Source of the DNA: Limnomonas spitsbergensis
Lineage: Eukaryota > Chlorophyta > Chlorophyceae > Chlamydomonadales
Direction: 5' to 3'
NCBI GenBank assembly: GCA_037349105.1
Contig: JAYJMM010000119.1
Location: forward strand, 1,933,001 to 1,997,000
Length of the DNA: 64,000 bases
Shown: positions 51,845 through 63,945 of the stretch, piece by piece
Position numbering within the stretch: position 1 is the stretch's first letter
How the letters are laid out: each line of letters opens with the position of its first letter
Notes under the pieces: model-generated
What the model saw: the letters and a program-made list of their open reading frames with translations, nothing else
The model's database searches: none
What the model was told of the DNA's origin: nothing
Made by a program: the position numbers and the translations under genes

Positions 51845-53630
51845 GTTTCAGGTTTCTAGGGCTGGGCGGCCGGTCTCACACCTTGTAAAGTCCAGCAAAA
51901 GAAAAGACACCAACGCCTGGTTGCATGATCTTTGCCACGTTACACCGTTGCAGCTGTACATTATTGTTGCACACTCAGGTTCAATAGGGGATGACACGTC
52001 GCATGTTAGTTTCGAGGAAGGTAATAATGGCATACTGCTCCATAGCCATATGCCCACTCGGACCCCTAGTAGTCCTCCCAACTCGATTAGACTACCAAAG
52101 TCGTGAGGGAAAGGGCAGGGATGAGGGCAGGGACGTGGGAAGGGCGGGGGGGGGGGCGAGATGGTGGGATCCCCCTCCACTTCCCTCTCATCGCCTCCCT
52201 CCTCACCAGCCTCAGAATCTACTGCCTCAGAGGCTCAGACTCGTACTCAACAACCTCAACATGCGCCACATGTTCAGCCATGCCACTACCCCTGCCAGTA
52301 CCCAGAGGCCTGCCCCGGCCCCCTCTTGCTATGGGCACTGTTGGGGGGGACTCCAGTGTTACTGTGGGAACGCACAGGGCATGACGATAAGAATACCGGT
52401 ACCCGTTGTGAGTAAGTATGGGGAATTCGTTAGGTATCAGCACTCGCCGGCAAACATTCCAGATTTGAATAATTAAGATAAGCCGCAGAACCCTGAAATA
52501 ATTAATGAAAGCAGAAAGTGTGCGCGGCCGGTCTAGTCTGTCACGGACCAAAACAACTATTTTGGGGGGTGCGCGGAGTATTTTTTCCGTAACTAACATC
52601 AAAAAATCGCGCGCTAGCGCGCGACTGATTGATTCGACATCTATTCACTGATTGTTGACCGTGTACTGTTCTTTCAGGCATCAAACTAGGGGTTTGATTG
52701 AGTTGACCGCACGTAGTAGCTATAAGCGATGCGCGGAGTGGAGTAAACGACAGTCACTAAAACAGATGCGCGATGTTTAATCAATTGTTTCGGACCGGCT
52801 GCGCGTTATAGCAAACAACTATTTAAAAAAAAACAGCTGCGCGTGCGCGGAGTATGGTACTTGTTTGCTGTGCGACGAATTTGATATGATTATTCCGAAT
52901 CGGGGTGCGCGGACCCTATACCGTTTCACATATTTCACAGTATGTTAGTTTCCTTTCTCTTTGTTGAGGGGCTAGGATCTGGATGGCCTGGAGTTTCTAA
53001 CACTTCCGTTTCGGTGGGGGGATGCATTTTTCGGCAGAGCCCCCCGGGCGGCCGAAGGTCGCGGGGGCGAAGCCCCCAGAGTCACCCCGTATCCGTCTGT
53101 CAGTCAGTCAGCCCGATGTTTCTGGAACGTCCCTGAAACTTCATGCGCTACAGCGCAAATCAACCGGCTGTATTTATTAAGGTTATTCCTGCCAGACCCC
53201 AAAGGCCGAGGTGCAGAAATGAGAAACTCAGCTACCAAGGCTGGATCTCGCAGCGGATGACGCAGCGGATGACGCAGCGGAAAGGTGTTGTCACGCTGTC
53301 CCCTGCTGGTGTCACGCGACAGGCCGACAGCTGCAGCTTCGCTTCTCTATGCGCAATTCGATACGCATAATTAAAAGCACGCACTTTGCCAGTGATAGAG
53401 TTGTGACAAATATTTTGAAATCCTGCAAAATGGCGAGGGGGTTTGCATGGGGTCCAGTTGACCCCGTCCTCACCTGCACCTGCCCTCTGAAAAGTCACAT
53501 GCCCGACTGCTCAGCCGTTTTTCGTGCTGCGCAGCAGCACCTCTGATAACTTGTCCATCTCCTTTTCCGTCTGTTCATTTCCTGTCTCCTCTCGCCCTCT
53601 AAGTCCCCCCCCTCCCGACCACACAGTTGC
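51845..53630. other. Gene-poor region with GCGC-rich motif cluster
   Basis: No supportable gene is present. TGCGCGGAGT-like words recur about seven times between 52518 and 52912 in otherwise AT-rich DNA. A perfect 18 bp palindrome TCGCGCGCTAGCGCGCGA stands at 52607-52624. At about 53063-53077 GGGGGCGAAGCCCCC can form a hairpin. GACGCAGCGGAT is tandem at about 53250-53280. Confidence 0.5.
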
Positions 53631-53631
53631 T

Positions 53632-54336
53632 GGGCGCCCATGCGACCAAGCTCTTCCAGCATGGCCCAAAAGTGTAAGTGTGGATCTTTAAATTTTTTAA
53701 CAAACTGCCATGGGAATATGGGATGCTGCTAGGGATGCTGACAGGGATGCTGCTAGAGAGCGATGTTTGTCCTGGGAACTACGGAGTGGAATATGTTGTA
53801 TAATAAAGTGTTATTAATTGTCATTCTCGAACGGGCACAAAGGGCTACGCTGATGCCCATAATTATTAAAAAGGCATCGAAGCACCAAACGTAAGCAGCA
53901 GTACGGTATGCAGGATATATGGCACGGACGACAGTGGAATGGGCCGGGCGGTAAAACGAAGGAGTTACATGCACAGGAGAGAAGTCGTGATGTTTTTGCC
54001 CAGGATTCTGCCAGTCGATTCGAATTGGAGAGAAGCTACTGCGGGAAGTGCGGTGGAAGCAGAGTGTGCGTCGTCTATTACGGCATGGACCCTTACCCAC
54101 CCATTCTGCCCCCCCACCTGCCCATAACCGGAGCACCATATGACCCCACATGCTTCGTGGTGTGCCTGACGTGCACACAATATTATCAGAATTGCATGCA
54201 GCTAGAACACGCTGTTAGTATAGGGACAGAAGTGCTGGGCTTGGTGGCACTGCCGTATGGTTGTGACGAGTTGGACTCAGCCCCAGGAGCCCGTTTCGCA
54301 GCCGCCTTAAATTTATCCGAACTGCAGCGCTATTAA
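53632..54336 (+). CDS. Hypothetical exons, uncertain gene
   Basis: A candidate exon LLGAHATKLFQHGPK follows a pyrimidine tract and CACAG (ends 53631) and precedes GTGTAAGT. A second (about 54012-54336, after TTTTTGCCCAG) encodes SYCGKCGGSRVCVVYYGMDP and CLTCTQYYQNCMQLEH, with paired cysteines, and ends at TAA 54334-54336. The cysteine spacing could suit a small zinc-binding fold. I do not recognise the family, and whether these exons belong to one gene, or join the next ORF, is unclear. Confidence 0.3.
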
Positions 54337-54354
54337 GATCACCCCTCTTTCGGA

Positions 54355-55668
54355 ATGCGATTGAGCGTATCGTCGACGGAGGACATGACCGTGGAGAAAA
54401 ACACCAGCGAGGGTTGCCCCAGGGACGGCACGGAAGATGTCTCGGCACAGCAGCAGCAGTCTCGGTGTACAGGCAAGCGTGTGCTGCTGCGCTCTAGCAG
54501 AGGAGAAGCAAAGAACAGCGACGAAGTCCAGGAGCTCTTCAGCTTCAAGATGCGGGAGCGGGTGGCCGTTGCGGAAGCAGAGGCAGAGGCCGGCTTGCGC
54601 TGCACCTCCCCCACCATCTGCTGGAGTGCGAGCAGCAGGCTAGCCAGTGACGCCATCGAGCTGTCCTACCAGGGCTCGCTCGCAGGCACCTCCTACTCCG
54701 GCCGAGCGCTCACCGAAGACGACGGGGACAGGTCTAGCAGAGAAAGCCCTCAACAACAGCAGCGGCATGTGCCACTGCATGGGGGTGATCAGTCCAGCAG
54801 AGATAGCCCTCAGCAGCAGCAACAACAGATACTGCTGCATGGGGGCGACCGTTCAAGTAGAGATAGCCCTAAGCCGCGGCAGGTACTGCTGCATGGGGAA
54901 GGCCAGTCCAGTGGAGAAAGTCCTCAGCAACAGCAGCTTCTACATGGGGGCGATCGGCCATCTCTAACTGGGCAGCAATTGCTGCCGTTTGAGGGCGACT
55001 GGCCTGCGCACACTGGACGGCTGCGGGGCTCTAGCTCTTTGGACAGGGGAGACATGCCGCTGACAGTGCAGCCTTGGAGGCTATGGGCTGGGCCTGGTCA
55101 AACCCAGCAGCTGGAGGGTGTGGGCTCCCTGGACAGGGGAGGGATGCCATCTCCGCCGCAGCCCTGCAGGCTGCTGTCAGCAGTTTACGCGCGGGATCTG
55201 CCGTGCAGCCCCAGCGGCAGCAGCAGAGGTGGTATCGGGCCCCGATCAAGAGAAGGACCAGGAGCAGCAGGAGGGGAAGATATGGCGGCAGGAGGAAGAG
55301 AAGTACCAAGGGCAGGAGGGGACAGGTTGGCAGGAGGTGCCATGCCCGATGATACGCGTCCCAGAGAGGCAAGCCCGACGCAGTCTCAGTGGCTCAGCAG
55401 GACCAGCAGCCTCAACAGCACCAAATCCTCTAGGGTGAACAGCAGGGGCAAGGGAGCAGCAGCAGCGGGCAGCACAGTCATGGCGGTGTTCCTGCAGTCT
55501 CAGGAGCGTTTTGACGTCTCCACTGACCACTTGCGCGCCCATGCAGCGGTCTATGCCAGAGCCAAAGGCATCAGTGTGGATAAGGCATGCGCGCTACTGG
55601 CTGTCAAGGGCATGGCCCGGCGGGTGAATAGCGCAGGCACGCTGGACTGCCCTGCTGGGCGGAAATGA
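54355..55668 (+). CDS. Hypothetical Ser/Gln-rich protein with internal repeats
   Basis: An uninterrupted 437-codon frame. Residues about 120-205 hold five units of the type GGDRSSRDSPQQQQ(x)LLHG, and about 215-290 hold looser units with SLDRGDMP. The middle is Gly/Arg/Ser-rich. The C-terminus (about 385-430) is more regular: DHLRAHAAVYARAKGISVDK, then LAVKGMARRVNSAG. Unit length in DNA is a multiple of three, so the frame could partly reflect a repeat. The C-terminal segment is repeated in decayed form downstream, which argues that it is an old coding module. No function can be given. Confidence 0.5.
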   Translation: MRLSVSSTEDMTVEKNTSEGCPRDGTEDVSAQQQQSRCTGKRVLLRSSRGEAKNSDEVQELFSFKMRERVAVAEAEAEAGLRCTSPTICWSASSRLASDAIELSYQGSLAGTSYSGRALTEDDGDRSSRESPQQQQRHVPLHGGDQSSRDSPQQQQQQILLHGGDRSSRDSPKPRQVLLHGEGQSSGESPQQQQLLHGGDRPSLTGQQLLPFEGDWPAHTGRLRGSSSLDRGDMPLTVQPWRLWAGPGQTQQLEGVGSLDRGGMPSPPQPCRLLSAVYARDLPCSPSGSSRGGIGPRSREGPGAAGGEDMAAGGREVPRAGGDRLAGGAMPDDTRPREASPTQSQWLSRTSSLNSTKSSRVNSRGKGAAAAGSTVMAVFLQSQERFDVSTDHLRAHAAVYARAKGISVDKACALLAVKGMARRVNSAGTLDCPAGRK

Positions 55669-55729
55669 CACTGGCAGACAGGCGGGGGGCCTGAGCGGTG
55701 CCAGTGTCATGGTATGTGCTCCCCTAGGT

Positions 55730-55868
55730 TCGGTATGCTGCTCAGAGGGAGCACTTGCGTGTCCATGCAGCGGTCTTTATCTGCGCCAAAGGCAATATCA
55801 TGGACGAGACCTGTTTCAGTCCGGCTGCGAGGGGCGTGGCGCAGCGGGTGGACAGAGCACGCGCATGA
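55730..55868 (+). pseudogene. Decayed duplicate of the C-terminal module of the preceding ORF
   Basis: The plus strand reads EHLRVHAAVFICAKGNIMDE followed by RGVAQRVDRARA, parallel to DHLRAHAAVYARAKGISVDK and KGMARRVNSAGT of the ORF ending at 55668. No start, splice sites or continuation are present. Confidence 0.55.
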
Positions 55869-58800
55869 GTACGGCTAGTTTGCAGAAACGGCACGGACCT
55901 GTGGCTAACAGGGCCTGCACGCAGTATATGTGGCTCTTGCCCTAGTTTGCATGTGGTTTCCAGGGGGAGCCATGCCCCCCTCACGGATGGTGACTGTTGG
56001 ATATATGTGACGCGCCGCTGTGTCAGGTGATCAGGTCCTGGGGGCATGCGTGCACCGCGCACTGCGTAGCCGCAGGCGGGAACGTACAGGGTGAAGACTT
56101 GAGAGTTTGTTCCTTTGTTGTTCCTGCCCAGGCTCGTGAGCAAGTGCAATGCCGACGCAACTGCAGGCAGGGTAGTCATTGAATGCTCTTCGTCGGCTTA
56201 TAGGTTGCGAAGCACCCATTATGGATTTCCTGCACTGCCTCCGTACTCGACCTCAGCCTGCGACCAGCTGGGTGATTGCACTGGAACCGGCGGTGATCTT
56301 GACCGGTTCTATGCAGTGCGCTGGGTTTTTGTGCCACCGGTGTTTTATGTTTATTTCCTCTGTTTGATGCTGTCCCCCTGCCCCGACCCTTGCGCCCCTG
56401 GCTGGAAAATTGAGCAAGGAAAAAACATGAAGTTCAAAAATGACACCCATTCCTTGGCTCGTTGGTTTTTGTTGCTTTCCCTTCAGGCAGATCACATCGC
56501 CACTAGGACTTCAAGGCTAGACCTTGAAAGTCCCGTTGTATGGTGGACATCTTAAAAAGTTGCGTGGGCATTGTTGGTATACATGTTTAATACCGGTTTA
56601 AAACCTGAATGCAGCGAGCCCTAAACATGCGGGAAGCTATACAATGCGGCACCCGGGTGATTTGTTGTGTCTCGCTGAGTTTGATTCGAAGAGAGCATTC
56701 ATCCAAAGGGAACCATATTTTGTTTTATTTATATGGTATTTATTATGTTGTGGCTGAATTATGTGTGTTCTTATTCATCCCATCAAACTTTTTGAAGGCA
56801 GGAGAATAAGATTTGTGGCATTGTTAAGCGATTTTAAACAAGGGGTCTAAAATTTAGTGTTAGAAGCAAGAAAATTAGTCGTGATTGGGCTTGTACCGGT
56901 ATGTCAGATCGGTGTCCATTTCTTGAAAATTTCATGTTGACAGTGCAAATTAACACCGGTGTGGTACTAATCAGGGTACTTATGGTACGTTTTAATTCAA
57001 GACAGACATTTAGCAATAGTGCCATCACAATCCCAAGATCACAGGAGTTATGTCAGATTCAGTGCATTGAGCCATATTTGTATTTGTATTTGCACCAATA
57101 GGAACTGACAAGAAAACCACCGAGGCAGATGAAAAGCTGCCACGGGCATGTACTAGGTAAGGCACGGAAGGCAAGCCAGTCAAGGAGCGAGAGACACGGA
57201 TATCTGGAGCCACAAAACACAAGAAAAGAAACGGAAGACAAAGAAATAACAGAAAATAAAAACACATGAACGCTCGAACATGAAACCGCAGCACTCAATC
57301 ATCCCTTTATTTTCTCTCGTGCCTTCACTCTTGAGGTTCCTAGCAGAATTTGTGTTGCCGACGTGGCTGAGCATTATTGTTTAGCAGGGCCCAGGGGTGT
57401 AACGTCGATAACTTACGGAAGATGAATCGACACCCAAGAAAAATGAATCCTTCTTCCAATCACAACAAGCCTCTATAGCAACAGCCTAGATCCGGCCAAA
57501 CCCAGCGAGAAAACTAAGAGAAATCGTGTCAAAGACGAAGAGGGCACCGGTAAACCAGAGGAGAACAAAAGATGTGTCAGCCTGCGAAACTGGATAACAT
57601 CAGCCGGCTGAATATCAGCTTCACATCTTTCATTAGCACTCTACTTGGTCCAACTTGCCTTATACACTGTGATGTGCCAGGCCTTTCTGAACATGGCCCA
57701 GACATGCATCGTCAGAAGGCAGAGGCATGTAGTACGGGTACCTTATGTTTGACAGCGATATCTGCTCTGCTTGGATCCTGCATGCCTCCCTTGACAGCAC
57801 TTGACTCAGCAAAGCAGCACGTCTTCTGGATTGCCGGTATACTTGGATCATCCCCCCCCCTCTTCGATTCCCCATGGACTTCTGGAGTCTCGATTGGCCA
57901 GTTGTTTCCCCAATGCCGTCAGGGCTTCTCTCATCGGATCCGTGCACGGGTAAATGGCGCTATGGAGATTCAAACATTTATTACTGACACATGGCAATTT
58001 GTTACAAAACAACAAGCGAAGTAGGACGCAGTCTTAAAATTTGATGTTGGGACAGTACAGAGGCAAAGGGCAACCAGGGGAGGCGGTTCAGCCGAAGTAA
58101 TTTGAATTGGCAAAACAGATTGAGACCTTCACGGTATAAAAATGGCGAGGAATGAAGGTCAATTTTAGATTCTGAACGAAAGTATCAAACACGGCCGCAA
58201 GCGCCTCACAAACGATTTCGAAAAAATGCCAAGTCTCGATACAAATCAGCGACCCCACCTTTGACCCGATGTGGGCCATTACAAATAAAAGCCATCTGAA
58301 GAAACAGATGATATTATTCAAACTTGTTTTGTTCTGTCCTGAGGTGACTTAAGGGCCTCAGTCAACCTCCTTCATAGAGGTGCTCAATAACGCATGGTGA
58401 AGGGGCATGTTTCTTAAAAGCATTCCCCAGGAGGGTATCCTGACACCTGATTAGGAAGTCAGCCCCCCCAAAATATTGTTCCGGTAGAGTACAAACAATT
58501 TTGTACCCTACTGGAACAAACCCCATGTGTCAAGAATCATCACGATTGGCACTGACCGCAATCTGACCGCTCCTGGGGCCTTCATCTGCCCTGAATCAAG
58601 GTAGCAAGACCCCCTGCACAGGTTTCGTTGCATTGTGCGGCCATGCACGAAATTGCTAGATTGGGAGCAACCCCTGATCCGAAAATGAGCCAGGTCACAA
58701 TTTTGAAAAGGCGGGCGATGACAGCGAGATGTACCCAAGACATACAACGGTCCAACTCTTATGTGAGCGGCAACTGCTCTCGCCTGCCTGCCCATCTCTA

Positions 58801-58957
58801 CATGACCATGCTGTACAGACAGGCAGGCAAGCTTCGGTGGCTCATTCTTCATGTTTGAATTCATGGCCTCCGGCGAACAGCCCCACATCTTGTCCATGCT
58901 TCCATCTTCACCCTCCCCCCTTACTTTAACTGAGCTAAGTACAAGCACAGATCGCAA
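55869..58957. other. Gene-poor AT-rich stretch with one MITE end
   Basis: Only short chance ORFs are seen on both strands. At 57384-57407 GCAGGGCCCAGGGGTGTAAC matches the terminal repeat of the MITE at 7880-8006, but the second end was not found. The part just left of 58958 should contain the 3' UTR of the wall-protein gene (minus). Confidence 0.5.
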
Positions 58958-61900
58958 TCAGTTGATCAGTCCTGGGTAAAAAGGCTGGAAGACATCTGAG
59001 TAGCATGTATTATTGATGCCTGCGGGTCCGAGCCAGTCGGGTGTCGTGGTGTCCGACATGGGAGGGACGGTGTCCACCCCGGGCCGGTCCTGCGAGTACA
59101 TCTGGAAATACATGGTACTGCCACATGATACGTGCCCCGCCTTGACTGTCGCCGCCTCGTAGAGCGAGAAAGAGAACTGCTTCCACTGCTGCGCCGTCAA
59201 CGCGAAAAAGTACTTGTACGCCGCGCGCGCGAACTGGTTGGGTGAGCTGGGCAGGCGCGACACCACGCCGCAGCCGTTTGTGAGCGTTGCGTTGAGGATG
59301 ATGCTCTCCCAATTTGGAAGGCCCATGGCTTGGAGCTTGGCTACAAAGACGTTGAAGAGTGCGGGGCAGAGGATGATGGTGGCGGTCTCCATGTTCAGAT
59401 TGAGGGTCCCAGAGGACGGCGAGCTGAGCCAGATCATGTAGGTTGCAGTGGCTGGCTGGACCGGCGACGGTGGGGGCCGGGGCGGCAGGGGTGGCGGGGA
59501 GCGCCTCGGGGCCGACGGAGGAGGAGGGGATGGCGGCGGGGGTTGCGGCGGGGAGTTTGGTGGCGGAGGGAGCGGCGGGGGTGGAGGAGAGAACAGAGGC
59601 ATGAGCGGGAGGGCGGGTGAGCAGCAGAGACCCGGGATCAGTGTGGCGAGAAGGCCTGGCTGAGGGGAGCAGACGTAGGCTTCAATAGCTCCCGAGTCGG
59701 ACACGGCAGAGACTGCCGATCCGCAGCGGAGGCCTTGGCTGGCAAGGGCGGTGTAGATGAAGTACCTGTGGGGGAAGGACAGAAGCTGGGAATCAGTCGT
59801 GCGCTGAAACGGTCAAGTGGGCTAAAGGGTTAGTAACAATCAGCTTGTTTGTGTGCAAGAGAGGGTGCATAGGTATTATGCTATCAAGGTGTGCGCCAAG
59901 TAGAGGATTTACTGGGTCTGGAGTTCCAGTATAAGCTCAAGATTCCTTGATCTAGGGTTCTGCATGAGCGCTTCCTGGATCTAGGATACCGCATGAGCGC
60001 TCACTGGATCTAGAGTGCTGCATGAGATGTAACTGGATTCTTGGTAACTGCCTCAGCACTCGCTGGATATAGGGTACTGCATAAGCATTCATTGGATATA
60101 GGGTACTGCATGAGCACGCATTGGATCTGAGTACTGCATGAGCACTCGCTGGATCTAGGGTACTGCATGAACACTCGCTGGATCCAGGGTGCTGCATGAA
60201 AATGCAGAGGATCTAGGGTGCAGCATGCGCAAAACCTGGATCTAGGGTGCTACATGACAACTGACTGGATCTAGGGTACCGGTTTAAAAAGTCACTGGAT
60301 CTAGGGTACAAGACCTCACTGAATCTAGGGTACTGGTGTAAGAACTTACTAGATCTAGGGCATAGGTATAAGAACTCACTGAAGCTAGGGGAATGGTATA
60401 ATAACTCATTGGATCTAGGGTACAGGTAAATAACTCACTGGATTTAGATTACTTGTAAGCAAAATCACTAGATCTAGGGTATCGGTATAAGAACTCACTG
60501 GATATAGGGTACAGGTATAAGAACTCATTGGATCTAGAGTACTGGTATTAAAACTCACTGGATTCCTGTGGTGCTTGTCAAGGTTGAGTAAAAGTTGTCC
60601 GCCAAGGCAGCAAGCTTGAAGCTTATCCTGACTAGAAACCCGCCTTGGATGTCTTGGCACTGGAAGAAATCGGCCTGTGGGCATGGGAGAGAAATCAGAA
60701 CGCCGAGTGATTGTGTCCATTTGGTTTGGTGCAAAACGTTAACCTTGCGCAAGAGGCTGTTGGTCACACTTCGCCAGTATTCGTGCCATGCAGGCTAGTT
60801 CAGGGTCCAGGGCACCTCCAGGACTTAGGGTTCAGAATCCGGATTTTGAGTTTGGGGTTCAGTCTAGACTCTTCACTGACCTGAGAATTCGGGCCGCCGA
60901 GCGCCACGACCGCTTTGAGAGCGGCGACGAACCCAGCTTCGTAATTTGAACACGAGCTGGTCGGATCAATCGCAACGACCGTGACGCCGCCAATGGGTGG
61001 AGGGGGTGGAGGTGGAAGAGGCACTGGGGGAGGCGAGTTAGGCGGTAGAGGGGTGGGGAGGGAAGGAGGTGGGGGGGGCGGGGCTGGCGGCTGCGGGGGA
61101 GGTGGTGGTGGTGACCGCGGCGGGGGCGGAGGGCTCGGGGGCGGGGAGGGGCAAGCAGGCATGCCCTCGTAGATGACCTGGGTGCCCGGCGGTAAAGTTG
61201 AGAGATTGACCGGCGCTGCTGTATACAAAATGTTGCTGTTGCCCCCGCAGGTGAAATTGGCCCACACCTGGACGACGGCAGGAAATGAGGGGAGGGGGGG
61301 TGAGGGGCTGTGCAGGGAGCCAGGGAGTCGGATGCAGCCTCAGATGTTTTAGGGGTGAATCTAACCCGATACAAATCCAGGTGGCTCAGCGGTGGGGGAG
61401 AGGGAAGAAGGAGGCATAGGGATTCGGGTGCTGTGCAGCCAGAGGGGGCTTGGGGAGGAAGAGGGTAGGCACCACTGCCGTATTCTGATGCCATAAGTAA
61501 AAAGCAGTGCAAAAACGGCAATCTACCAAAGCACTCACCCCTTACTGAATCCTTTAACCTAAACTAGGCAAACTGCCAAAGCTCTCCATTGTTAGAACGA
61601 AACAGCTGCCCGCTAAGTCCGCAAGCTGCATACACGCCCAAACACTGTCGAAAACCCTGACTCTCCTCTCACCATTTGCACCACCTCCAATGCATAGGTC
61701 TCTCAACTCTTTATACCGTATCGGAAGTTTTATCTTCCAAAATTCAGCTGCTTTATGACTGACAGACAAGGTATCAAGTGGCACCTCAAGCCTCGTTGCC
61801 GGCCATTGGCTGGCGGTCAGTTTGATCCCCATCGGCCAAGTGATGGCTGCTCTGGGGCCTGCCGAGGTGGTATGGTGTGCACTCAAATAAACACCTAAAT

Positions 61901-63945
61901 ATGTGCCTGCCTCTCACATGACAATGAATGTGGATCCAAGGGCATGATGATCTCACCTGATCTGATCACGCATGCAGGCTTTAAAGCATGCGTGACGGCA
62001 TCACCAGTGCTCATTATACTGCATACCAGGACCTTTGGAAGGCCGCCGGGCAGCCATTACTGAGCCGATCGGGACCTAACCTTGACCGGCCTATGGCCGG
62101 TGGCCCGAGCAGTAGAGCTTGCTGCACCAGGCCTCCACGGCCAAAGGCCATGGGGTAGCTGAATTGTAGCTGAAGCGTGCGGAAATAATCACTGGGCCGC
62201 ACCTGATCAGAACACTGCAACAGGTACTGGCTGGCAATCAGCTGTATGGAGACGATCTTCATGAATTCATTGACGAACTTTGCCTGGTTGGCATAGTCAG
62301 CCACAGTGGCAAAAAGCAGCAGCGAGGATGTGGAGCTCGTGCCCGACGGTGTGGTGGGGTAGTACATGAACAGGCCGTACTGGTTGGGGTAAGCTGAAGT
62401 GATGCCGATGCCATACAGCTGTTGCAGGAGGGAGGAGGGAAACGTTTGGGCAGGGTTAGGGCTTAGGGCCTCAGAGAGGTACCGGTAGTAGGAGGGAAAA
62501 GGATGGGGTTAAGGGTTCAGGGTGGAGGGTGTAGGGGGGAAGGAGGGGGGGGGAAAAGGGCAGGGAATGAAGGGGCTGTTTGAAGGTCTGGATAGCATCA
62601 TGTGGTGAGGAGAGCTATGGCAGGAGGGCAGCGGGACAGCGATGGGGGGGAGGAGAGCTTAAGCAAGGGAAGGGAGACGTGACAATGATTGGGGAGGGGA
62701 GGTAAAAGGCATGGTTGAAGGTCTGGACGTTGTGATGTTTTCAACCATTTACCGGTACTGTATATGTACTTTGCCTCCCCTCATGAGTCATGACTAAACT
62801 GTTTAGGGTGATGTGTTTGGGTTTAGGTTACTAATGATCGATTGCCAACTCCACTTTTCAGTCAAGAGCTTTTCGTCCATTTCGTATTCTGAGGGTAGCA
62901 TTGAAAGGAATCGTTTTTATACCGGAGGGAAGGCAATTCAAATCCACTGGTACCTGTTATGGTGATACTAAGGTTTGCATCCTTGCCACCAATCTATTAC
63001 AGCACAGGGGTGATGCATCATGTCCAGTATGAAGGACCCTGTAGGCTCAAAGGCTCCAATTTCTCCGGTATTGCCTGCTCCTTGACCCTTATTCCCAACC
63101 GCTTTACCCTGAACTTAAAAGATCCTTTAACCTAGACACTTAAGTCTATACCCTAAACTAGTGCTCACCAAGTTGAACAGGCTGTTGAACTTGGTGGCGT
63201 CATTGGTTGCCGGGTAGGCGAAGCCCGTGTCCGTTATGTTGAACGGGGACGAGGCGGCTGAGGAGTACTTGAGGACCGAGATAGCGACAGCGCAGGTGGG
63301 TGGGGGAGGGGGAGGGGGACTGGGTGGGAGGGGCGGGGACGGCGCGGCAGGCGGGGGTTTGGGCGGGCTGGGCGGGCTGGGCGGGCTGGGGGGCCGGGGA
63401 GCGGGGGGCGGCGTGGGGGGTGTGGGCGGTGGAAATGGCGACGGGGGTGGCGGAGGAGGAGGCGAGCAGTTAGAGGAGCTGGGGATCATGTAGGAGCAGG
63501 TGACGTTCGGGAAGGGACCGTTGGGCGGCACACCGCTGGAGGGCACGCCGCTGGGGTGGTAGAGGTTGATGCCGTTACTCATGCCGTACAGCGGGCTGGA
63601 GATGCCTGCGACAGTAAATCGTAAATCGTAATGAAATTACAGTCTGAATCACTGTAATTACACTGGGGATCGGGGGCTAGGATGCTGCCTCTACCCCTTT
63701 TCAACTACGCCGGCCTTAAGAGAGTCTGAACGGCAGAATCGTCCAATTTGTCTGATTTGTCATTTGTCGTATTTGTCAGCACGTACCAGCGCTTAGTCTC
63801 TGCATACCGGTGTAGGAGCTCACCTTGGGTTGGCACCAGGTTGCTTGCCATGGTGTTGGTGCACGCGTAGTAGGGCGTCGATGCACCGCACGAGCTGGCA
63901 TAGGGGAATGGGGCACTCTGATTGTAGGGCCGCGCGGGGTTGCAC
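58958..63945 (-). CDS. Hydroxyproline-rich, pherophorin-like cell-wall glycoprotein (partial)
   Basis: Exons, with all phases agreeing: 63945-63824, 63605-63169, 62418-62203, 61267-60881, 60674-60559 and 59765-58958 (stop). The 5' part lies beyond the window. Three proline stretches of the form SPPPPP/PPPSPPP alternate with globular modules of ~130-190 residues that begin alike (CAVAISVLKYSS, GVTVVAIDPTSS, YMIWLSSPSS) and hold spaced cysteines and N-glycosylation sequons (NFT, NLS, NAT, NNT). Pherophorins and related HRGPs are secreted extracellular-matrix proteins of green algae whose proline rods are hydroxylated and glycosylated. A signal peptide would be in the missing exons. The last module ends YPGLIN without a membrane segment. 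The intron 60558-59766 carries a tandem repeat that includes the donor sequence. Confidence 0.83.
59900..60560. repeat. Degenerate ~37 bp tandem repeat in wall-protein intron
   Basis: About 17 units, each with ACTCACTGGATCTAGGGTAC-like sequence and spacers TGCATGAGC or TGGTATAAGA. On the gene's strand (minus) each unit reads ATCCAGTGAGT, the same as the real donor of exon 60674-60559 (ATCCA|GTGAGT). The array thus begins at the splice site. Confidence 0.85.
62030..62190. repeat. Dispersed intronic element, copy C
   Basis: Third copy of the element found at 6000-6130 and 12950-13100, with GGGCAGCCATTACTGAGCC, GAGCTTGCTGCACCAGGCC and AGCTGAAGCGTGC. It lies in the wall-protein gene's intron just after exon 62418-62203, ending about a dozen bases from the donor. 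Confidence 0.65.
62450..63160. other. Wall-protein gene intron, G-rich simple sequence
   Basis: Noncoding intron (63168-62419). It contains repeated TTAGGG/AGGGTT-like words and GGGGGAAGG runs (about 62450-62700). Nothing gene-like is seen. Confidence 0.5.

Noticed and set aside
53010..53090. Organelle-derived insert suggested by GGGGGCGAAGCCCCC hairpins
   Set aside because: Such palindromes occur in some green-algal organelle genomes, but no organelle gene sequence is nearby to support transfer.
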